In this document: piece after piece, positions 49,901 through 53,589 of the stretch
Numbering within the stretch: position 1 is the first letter of the stretch
How the letters are laid out: each line of letters starts with the position of its first letter
Source: Hallerella sp963660435
GTDB lineage: Bacteria; Fibrobacterota; Fibrobacteria; Fibrobacterales; Fibrobacteraceae
Direction: 5' to 3'
Length of the DNA: 53,589 bases
Assembly: GCA_963660435.1 (NCBI GenBank)
Contig: CAVKYI010000013.1
Coordinates: 1-53,589, forward strand
The notes under the pieces: generated by a model
The model's input: only the letters and a program-made list of their open reading frames with translations
Databases searched by the model: none
Told to the model about the DNA's origin: nothing
Position numbers and translations under genes: made by a program

Positions 49901-52529
49901 TAACGGCATTGAACACCCAATGGTATTCACCTTCGGAAAGGTCGCCTTGGGATATTCTGGAACCATAGACATTCCCGCTTCCTTCGCTCCGCAAAAAGTC
50001 CATATCCTGTAAACGGCCAAACGTTTTTCTTGTATCCCCCACAACATACCATACAGAATCACGCATCCCCTCGACAGAGAAGCCCTGGTAGTCGAGGACG
50101 CTCGCATACGCCTCGAAACCGGAAATCTCGTTCACAACCACATCCCGCTTAGGCCATATAGGAACGAGCAGGTCGTCCGTCGCCTTGAACAGGTAGTAGA
50201 ACCTTTGCGTGTTCGAGAGCCCGATCTTGTTCACCGTCGAGACCGTGACCGTGTTCTGGTTGTCCTTCTGGAGCGAGAGCAGGTTGTCGTAGCCGTAATC
50301 CCGCGGTTTAAAATCGAAAGCCCCGTTCTTTCGGACGGGGTGTTTTTCTTTTCTCAGTTCAGTCCACTCCCCGCCGGAGGTCCGCCTATATACCGCGCAT
50401 GCGTCGTCCGCATCCGGGGAATTCTTCACGTCGCACTCCCACGCGATTTCCTCCTGGTAGTTGAAGTTCAGACGGATCTGCCGCAGCCTGTGCGGCATCA
50501 GGTCGTCCACCACGAACGAGTAACTTTCTATCCAGCCGTCCACCGCTATCGCGGGGACCTCGTAGCGCTCCACGTGCCGGACGGGGACGGATTTCTTCGC
50601 GAGCCTGCCGTCCGGCGTCAGACCGTCCACGCGCTCCCAGCGGTCCACCTTCACACCCATCTTCGACCAGTCCGATTCCGACTTGAACCTCAGCGGAGAC
50701 AGCGAAGCCACCCGCAGGATCTTTTGCGAGGAGCCCGGGTCACCCGCATTCGAGAAAAGCCCCACGGCGCACTCCGCCGAGTCACGGTCGCCGAGGTAGT
50801 AGCAGTTCCGGTTCAGCGAGGAGACTTCGCGCGCAGCCGGATCCATCTTCGACAGCGTGTCCAGCGTGCGGATGTCCCCCAGCAGGAGGTTCACGAAAGG
50901 GCGCTCGTAGAGGAAGTCCTCCAGCAGGTAGGGAACAAGGGTCGTATCCCCGCCGGATAGGCGGGTATAGGAATTCGCCTTTCCGAGCCACTTTTCCAGA
51001 TTCTTTCTGTAAAGAGGCATCATGTGCGATTCGGCAAGATCCTCGAACCCGGTCGCCACGACACCCCCAAGCACCGAAAAGCCCATGGCCGACGAAAACG
51101 CCACGATGATTCCCGTCTTGGCCGCCTTGGCGGCTACCGGATTGATAAGCCCCAAAGTAAAATCGAGGGCGAGTACCGCCCCCGAAACGATTCCCATGGA
51201 CGCGGCAAAGTCTCCGTCGCCCCCTTCCGCCTGGACCGCCGCGTTGAACTGCCCTTTTCGGACATCCACGTTCCGGTCGTTCAAAACCGCGACATGTTTC
51301 CCCAACCCGGAGGATTCCGTAACGAGCGAACTCCCCTGCTCCATAAGGGGTATCCCGACAATCCCGGCAATCCCCGCCGTCATGGCGTTCACATAGACCG
51401 TGGAGGCGTCGCCGTTTCCCCCCAGTTGGCCTGCGAGATTGATGAACGGCAGCGAAAAGTTTTCCAGGTAAAGGGAGCCCAGCAGGCCGTAGTCCACATG
51501 GGTCGGGTCGCCGAACGTCATGCTGTTCTTGCTGCCAAGGACCCTGACCATCGGTATGCTGTCCGCCACATACGGACGGCGGTTCAGCGAGTCGATCGTC
51601 CCGAACCCTGTCCTGTACGGATCGACATAGCCGACCAGAGGGTCGTCCCCGTAATACCTTTCCGTGGAAAAAATCCTTGTCATGGGGATGCTCGCCCCGC
51701 CGGCAATTACGGAAGAAAACAGGGTGATGCATATGCCCGCCTCGACCGTGACCGGATCCATTCCCATCACACCGAGCAGTATGCCGGTCGCGGCCATGGA
51801 TGCCGTCGCCTTCAGCAATATGTCCCTGACCTTCTTGTCCGTCCAGCCGCGGGCCTCCTTGTATATCTGCATGTTCAGCGCGCCCGTCCCCTCGTGCGGG
51901 CTGTCGAGCGTTATTATCTTGTCCACGTCGCCGTTGTAGAAATCCCCCTGCACGTATTCGCGAGCCACCACGCCGCCCATGCTGTGGCCAACAAGGATGT
52001 AGCGGGACGCAAGCTGCCGATAAAGGTCGGGGTTCTTGCGGATGGTTTCGAGTGCGGACTGGCCATGCGAAGTATCTTTGCCCGAAATATATACAGACTT
52101 CACTTCCTGCGCTTCTTCAAACAATGCCCGACGTCTTCCAAATTTGCCGTCCTTGTTCCAGCTTCTGTAGCCAAGTTCATAAGCGTTATTGACTGAACTA
52201 TTGGCTGGATTGTTGAAAGACCGCCAATTGTAGATATAGGAATTGCGCACATTCTCATAATTCCTTTCGCTAATATCCTCTTCGAATACATTTTTCGCTA
52301 TCCAATTTGTTATTCGATTATTCGAGGTATAATCCCCAAGCGTAGCATTTCCCAAAAAAGTTGTATCCTCATAAGCAGAGACATACTCCGTATTCTCGGA
52401 GAAACCCTTACCAGACCCATAGGCTCCATGAAGCATCAGAACATTGTAATGTTCTAGAGACTCCATCGGTTTCGGAACGGACAGAGCACAAGTAGTCAAT
52501 AACAACAAAAGAAACACCAACTTTTGCAT
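40971..52529 (-). CDS. Giant secreted lipase-like multidomain protein with T9SS-like C-terminus
   Basis: This secreted protein has 3,852 residues. Residues 1-17 form a signal peptide. The alpha/beta-hydrolase of PGAP1/lipase type spans about 27-350, with nucleophile elbow G181-HSMGG (Ser183), TLDSPH (207-212) and a candidate His344. Hydrophobic segments occur at about 241-280 and 441-495. Ig-like repeats with RIDRTAP or VDVTPP linkers begin near 895, 1036 and 1173. A FlgD-like Ig domain lies at about 1700-1790, a LamG/concanavalin-like domain at about 3104-3293, a CBM6/35-like stretch at about 3316-3426, and two CBM3-like modules at about 3433-3603 and 3610-3723. The last 80 residues resemble a T9SS type A sorting domain (GLPVKSIFRGSLPAGEKFLPVDW). 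GGGAG precedes the ATG. Base composition varies from about 42 to 70% GC within the gene. The module calls are by pattern; substrate and role are unknown. Confidence 0.75.
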   Translation of the reverse strand: MQKLVFLLLLLTTCALSVPKPMESLEHYNVLMLHGAYGSGKGFSENTEYVSAYEDTTFLGNATLGDYTSNNRITNWIAKNVFEEDISERNYENVRNSYIYNWRSFNNPANSSVNNAYELGYRSWNKDGKFGRRRALFEEAQEVKSVYISGKDTSHGQSALETIRKNPDLYRQLASRYILVGHSMGGVVAREYVQGDFYNGDVDKIITLDSPHEGTGALNMQIYKEARGWTDKKVRDILLKATASMAATGILLGVMGMDPVTVEAGICITLFSSVIAGGASIPMTRIFSTERYYGDDPLVGYVDPYRTGFGTIDSLNRRPYVADSIPMVRVLGSKNSMTFGDPTHVDYGLLGSLYLENFSLPFINLAGQLGGNGDASTVYVNAMTAGIAGIVGIPLMEQGSSLVTESSGLGKHVAVLNDRNVDVRKGQFNAAVQAEGGDGDFAASMGIVSGAVLALDFTLGLINPVAAKAAKTGIIVAFSSAMGFSVLGGVVATGFEDLAESHMMPLYRKNLEKWLGKANSYTRLSGGDTTLVPYLLEDFLYERPFVNLLLGDIRTLDTLSKMDPAAREVSSLNRNCYYLGDRDSAECAVGLFSNAGDPGSSQKILRVASLSPLRFKSESDWSKMGVKVDRWERVDGLTPDGRLAKKSVPVRHVERYEVPAIAVDGWIESYSFVVDDLMPHRLRQIRLNFNYQEEIAWECDVKNSPDADDACAVYRRTSGGEWTELRKEKHPVRKNGAFDFKPRDYGYDNLLSLQKDNQNTVTVSTVNKIGLSNTQRFYYLFKATDDLLVPIWPKRDVVVNEISGFEAYASVLDYQGFSVEGMRDSVWYVVGDTRKTFGRLQDMDFLRSEGSGNVYGSRISQGDLSEGEYHWVFNAVTHNSAGESNDSNDVYDVPFNVDVTPPNFELTVDGPCVNPDSAAFIARFSWGDSASVPDIRAMRWRLERDGGNGFVQARVLPSLYDVSSREFAVSWEKVPDRGSLQDGLYRVRADAIDYAAPGATAYGAVSSLVSKIAGGTDSAADWEALDGYRLNRAEGSAEFRIDRTAPALSFDSVGGAAAEPAVSAKYAALSRPARDVGTRYVSGDSLLRVGYAVEEPLGGRDSASVTVAWMFVHAGDTAKVDRAGDSVWVKDADGTWRGAWTEMSGMRLSDGDYLLRATARDEAKNAKSYGYGKRVRIDRTAPKILGLVSSRLVYPDSAKSFGATLMVSERDDAPSNRTGMRCHYRVLGGDADGVFRDVAERALSDDTLRFEIPAGAVGSENGKRYLEAVCIDAAGNAGVRTDLFHVGDRYPTIVSPASDDEYLQSEYVPIVGIAPPPSAGAENSTVYRLRYRMDGSDAWLTERIAVVSPNRSKDSANISRTSQSAEGVLGYLHNVGFSESKVWIELSTRSCADCGWRSDSVLVTLDGFAGEDSSRSVVLSLSPSALEVGRDSLDVSLRLAGSFDGDYFLRVHAEDSKGAGIFDRTSERAFASPFNGEPFDTTAERGVWFYERDGLYHLRWKGLSAADSIAVSYDSKGFGDACLAFDGRGNASKGCSVRSGMLNASPVFSQVEASLSAYPVWKPLSVADSVMLLFGESGHVAMRASKAFHVGLSNLAGDESLPVYFGASSESGFAFMGAEISSAVNPWTTGWTVSPDAYGLHFVWDGTTLTKSYPAEGSATLHIEVVQNTTANPRVILKDTTVFLTLPEMEISLPEIPEFYIVEGASDTAASDLGEEMLYTLGSLDIPYGILYRDAWVTARITDSKGNLVKRLLDSAYTRANSGRTAYSVLWDATDSAGIPVKPGTYRAVLSASEAGEKGREKSRSASFDVSLRKMLRDSSNAVNLVVAEAFDDEGKYRYVPVPDYLVRADIVAKYLPREKRQGVSLDMDVSGTQKIYGYAPERFSLSIKRHRERLDLVLLYKMDRHIESCSNVTCEVVDEKNQVLVDAADLTFSTSARSFDVEINMGAGKKYGYDYDKNSYLDMFAVTREVWERYRAENEWEEEKTFDRLKEEAVWRLTDISPEENNFVPKPRDGDYRLFQAANAGLCSANLEMDAPENSQCEYKRDENDKIVSSDNYNPNRNLFQVELIGKSENNFYSDEDKINPDHCGNKRFRTMNFSIRLTIPDSYWDAPFGMDNLVNRTIRFDHTNKTVFGTGADGYWAALSGNCGMSFLGSYFDGTDWKCDKSYGLLTPYEMQYLPFLSANVLSGGKNIFLFADENPSHMYPSYFDMKFYGPKNPDDYFQVLALGTALESSPACDYSATTNIDAAYGNAPRCQVSLTSLGDSVRTPLFAHGSAAFFVGRNKVWNTGHPVEVSFPNDSGWRSEVAASGNPCGESVEYMNGSAGCYKYYEGGSKLHRYLHDFTDEDWLDFYTENGFIRNIVNSPARAPIPTWFYFRDSTGASRAALSNLKLMPKSDDYENGYFYISLDTVSKIRSVPTFDGITLLRYELRLGDSAYGSFSEDSTRLLVLAKDTLVKKRIYRESADSVRRVPSRMKSASLPMKYFYRNLDSWMKDPRADSIDILHLDSSEHSHFTVSGEKDGKDRMIRFKAAKDIHVARPKELVELSANLKSGEKYRLSYLKGSVYYTVMDTVAERSGFQRLTWFDVNRLQGNTQFLLTWGEGGNLYYSDYDLYVGSAVETEKESSVQSLFGELSVTFPAGSLQKSEDVTVRTAEADDYPFEVFGEMPLTGPVMEVLPSMKFEDSTKLPRIQMRISRAEMEARNVTPQTIRLYKIDFEKKKFVPLEHALYGYLKADGSAAVSGASAETATCGAWDSDGCYPGKGKWEYLLISAETRTFSVFAALPSDFADMPETGIKVLPEVARISERTLNIRGTAEFNLYVDDDSLWNDKDDRTPAERLDYSLDEKGFAHVTLPRHSLGTDTAYVFLAPLSDTAGKGSEILVSAVARALTVSAEFACELPKDSLWLGLENGYMAYGVSCNHPGSGRISLYADGRLEAELSAKNSDTLVYDGSKRSGNGSLGKITSGVYESRFWGRSVLGDEIQTAGPLVYTDSALPVVEGWDVRDSSDVLDRIFAVKARVRDAESGVSLAKLSASFGGVPLENLTLLPDSSGNVSASVRLSRELLSECVGCRLSLNLHVEDFGHNSSERIFASEPLYPYPTGLALWYPAREGSGNVAYEFSETGHHLDLSPVNSPWLSDAGIYLGKSSDMARGAGNVDLGSATSYTWEARIKRGHSAEQWNELVSFEGTGGLSIRLFQKGRTLRLSEGKNSWLSGEVLPVEKSWAHVAVAVDSASVRFYVDGELARFVPGGIVAERELYGVFALGGTPSFIGNVADIRFYTKALSEAEIAALSLAVSEDGEESEVILAKDLTIGRGFSPEFSCAVAGNRYFVSHAEKSRLSFSVSVSRAENYRPVVYARSANRSAANVLLGEGSVRLSGNLLLSGVWRAVSLEGVSISLSAGLHELSLEFPENVEVGGIALVSGDVSASMIAWGNFDKDLEMDAGTKVKASVRYEGFPDRSMLRPRIRLANVSGRKIEGYSVRYYFRGEDPLSVKAQAFYPQDGSALSVHAESARTGYAEWDFGGEVLLPRDSAFGGQGPHFGLFNSDWSPWNAEDDPSFAVDGATGFAADRGIVVLDADRNFVGGSCAEMEDEISALPKVRTVSSDVRNDRLASEIHIAVENLGNVALKNFDLQYYFYVEDGLSPVLDVNHLGTCLSAELESFGAGRYAVNIHCATPIGAGGKTALPVNFTLHLPGWASAWNADDDPSHVGLGAGEVEARGIGIFDSLGNRIYGEIPVWPETLSVAETKARSPSEPSEVFEKNAVDENFQIARSPDGFLLSLKGAATLSLDLVNAIGLPVKSIFRGSLPAGEKFLPVDWTGIDLSATYLVLRVDGNIKTTRLSDVKEN

Positions 52530-52531
52530 AA

Positions 52532-53446
52532 TTACTCCCAGTAAAATTCATAGTTTACACTATTGTCATTTTCATCAATATAATTAAGTCCACTAGTCGC
52601 TTTTATATTGGGATAGACAACAATTTTTCCGTATTTAACATCTACCGAATTTATATTATGTCCAAAATAAATCATATTTCCCATAAAACAAAATTCAAAA
52701 TAACTCCACAGATTTGATGTATTTGGTACATCTTCTATTAAAATTGAATCTTTTTTTTCATTATTGACAATCAAGAAAAAACCGGATTTGTCAATATTTT
52801 TACGCAAACAATACACATTGTCCCACCAACCCCGCACATCCTCACAGTTCTTGATCCATTCTAAATCTTTGTCCAAACGCCTGTAAGTCAATGTTCGCGC
52901 CGCTGTATCCAAAATTGCATACTGACAGGAGTATTCATTTAGTGAAAAATCATTCCCAAAAGCAATAAACTCATCATCAATCCATGTATGTATTCGAGTT
53001 ATTGCCATGCGATTTAAGCAATCTTCATTTTTTCTAATCATTTTTTTTTTCTGCATTTTTTCACCGACTTTCCATAGCCAAAAAACGTCCCCATCCCATC
53101 GCCAAAAGACGGAATCCGTCATTTGGTTCCATCTCCACCCCCCTCTCGTATTGGTGAGGCTGTCCGTCCAACGCGGACCACCCTCCTGAACCCGGTAATT
53201 ATAGACCATCATCCGATCATGACCGCAGGAAGACTCTTCGCTATAACCGCCATTCCAAGTTTCAGTAATTTCCAACCATTGTCGGCAATCTGTCACGACC
53301 ACTAGGGAGTCGTCAACAAAGCCTGCTATCTTTGGTTCGTTCCGGACTTTCATCCATTCAAAAGTCACATTGTCCGAGCAGCCGAACAAGCCCACGCACA
53401 AAAACACCGGTATCGTAAAAGGCAAGATTCTTTTTACATTTTTCAT
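52532..53446 (-). CDS. AT-rich lipoprotein of unknown function, first gene of the giant-protein operon
   Basis: The family is not recognised. The protein (304 residues) has a basic n-region, a hydrophobic core and lipobox LFGC (Cys23). The mature part is Trp- and Asp-rich with repeated W-x-W and W(I/V)DD-type turns (about residues 85-260), suggestive of an all-beta or propeller fold. Its stop is two bases before the giant gene's ATG, so the two are translationally linked. Composition is very AT-rich (one 60-base row counts 27% GC), unlike most of the window, a sign of transfer. A cell-envelope partner or immunity role for the lipase-like protein is possible but only inferred from position. 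Confidence 0.6.
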   Translation of the reverse strand: MKNVKRILPFTIPVFLCVGLFGCSDNVTFEWMKVRNEPKIAGFVDDSLVVVTDCRQWLEITETWNGGYSEESSCGHDRMMVYNYRVQEGGPRWTDSLTNTRGGWRWNQMTDSVFWRWDGDVFWLWKVGEKMQKKKMIRKNEDCLNRMAITRIHTWIDDEFIAFGNDFSLNEYSCQYAILDTAARTLTYRRLDKDLEWIKNCEDVRGWWDNVYCLRKNIDKSGFFLIVNNEKKDSILIEDVPNTSNLWSYFEFCFMGNMIYFGHNINSVDVKYGKIVVYPNIKATSGLNYIDENDNSVNYEFYWE

Positions 53447-53456
53447 AACAATTATT

Positions 53457-53464
53457 CAAATATA
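53457..53464 (-). promoter_or_regulatory. -10 element of the lipoprotein/giant-protein operon
   Basis: TATATTTG on the minus strand, with the TATATT hexamer ending 12 bases before the ATG at 53446. There is no Shine-Dalgarno, so the leader would be very short. A weak hairpin (CCGA/TCGG, T-rich tail) at 53473-53487 lies just upstream and could end transcription from the truncated gene. The rest of 53447-53529 shows no gene. Confidence 0.4.
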
Positions 53465-53529
53465 AAAAAATACCGATTTTTTGTCGGACCAACATAGCAT
53501 TTTCCCACTGGAATCATACACTAAATACG

Positions 53530-53589
53530 CTATCCGTGCGGGCTGTCGAGCGTTATCACCTTGTCCACTTCGCCATGGTAATAATCGCT
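53530..53589 (-). pseudogene. Truncated paralogue of the giant protein's lipase domain (3' end only in window)
   Basis: The minus-strand frame at the right edge encodes SDYYHGEVDKVITLDSPHG and then stops (TAG, 53530-53532). It matches residues about 195-212 of the giant protein (GDFYNGDVDKIITLDSPH), with about 80% nucleotide identity over 51893-51947 versus 53535-53589. Homology ends abruptly at the His codon, one codon before the stop. The rest lies outside the window. It is either a broken lipase copy or a deliberately short paralogue; the abrupt end favours truncation by recombination or by insertion of the downstream operon. Confidence 0.75.

Noticed and set aside
48116..50012. Two long Arg/Pro-rich open frames on the plus strand inside the giant gene
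   Set aside because: They lie antisense in the most GC-rich part of the gene, where stop codons are rare. They show low-complexity composition and no recognisable domain.
53473..53487. Hairpin with T-rich tail upstream of the edge lipoprotein as a firm terminator
   Set aside because: The stem is only four base pairs with an A-rich loop; too weak to list as a separate terminator.

Overview
The window looks like chromosomal DNA of a Gram-negative bacterium of the FCB superphylum, most probably Fibrobacterota. This is inferred from gene content: an Mla/Mce lipid-transport operon, many signal-peptide and lipobox proteins, outer-membrane barrels ending in aromatic residues, a C-terminal domain resembling a type IX secretion (T9SS) sorting signal on a giant modular protein, and promoter -10 elements of the form TAnnTT(T)G. 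Most of the window is GC-rich (about 53-60% by eye). Two islands are clearly AT-rich: a restriction-modification pair at 20.2-21.9 kb and a lipoprotein gene at 52.5-53.5 kb.

Layout. 0.1-5.8 kb: a DUF4416 gene and a pappalysin-like metalloprotease lipoprotein, divergent from comEC, with an outer-membrane-type protein converging on comEC. 5.8-8.6 kb: rsmG, a MerR regulator and a secreted LolA/LolB-like protein, converging on a barrel-like protein. 8.7-12.6 kb: the Mla operon (STAS-permease fusion, ATPase, MCE protein, auxiliary lipoprotein) and a BamE-like lipoprotein. 12.7-14.0 kb: tpiA, secG and tRNA-Leu(GAG). 14.1-18.2 kb: rluE-type pseudouridine synthase, SulP transporter, HAD phosphatase and rsmE. 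18.2-20.2 kb: a repeat cluster and an ABC-F protein. 20.2-21.9 kb: Dam-class methylase and HNH nuclease. 21.9-29.2 kb: a barrel protein, folK-deoxynucleoside kinase-panC, then rho-proC-sigma54 activator. 29.2-32.6 kb: a four-gene operon with a FecCD-type importer and a TraB/GumN lipoprotein. 32.6-39.4 kb: nspC-tsaE, a small membrane protein with sufE and a geranylgeranyl-reductase-like flavoprotein, an exported pentapeptide-repeat protein, and radA. 39.4-39.8 kb: a second repeat cluster. 39.8-53.5 kb: one leftward operon of lipoprotein, a 3,852-residue secreted protein with an N-terminal lipase-like domain, a LolA-like protein and folA. The right edge holds a truncated paralogue of the giant gene's lipase domain.

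Three things stand out. (1) The lipoprotein/giant-lipase operon, with a broken upstream copy of the lipase domain and strong internal composition shifts, looks like a recombining, horizontally shaped secreted system. An effector-immunity type arrangement is possible but unproven. (2) At least ten transcription units start with a -10 element ending 6-7 nt before the start codon (9 or 12 nt in two others) and have no Shine-Dalgarno, while operon-internal genes mostly have one. This predicts widespread leaderless mRNAs. (3) Dispersed palindromic repeats with compensating hairpin arms lie directly after several genes, and one copy supplies the stop codon of folA.
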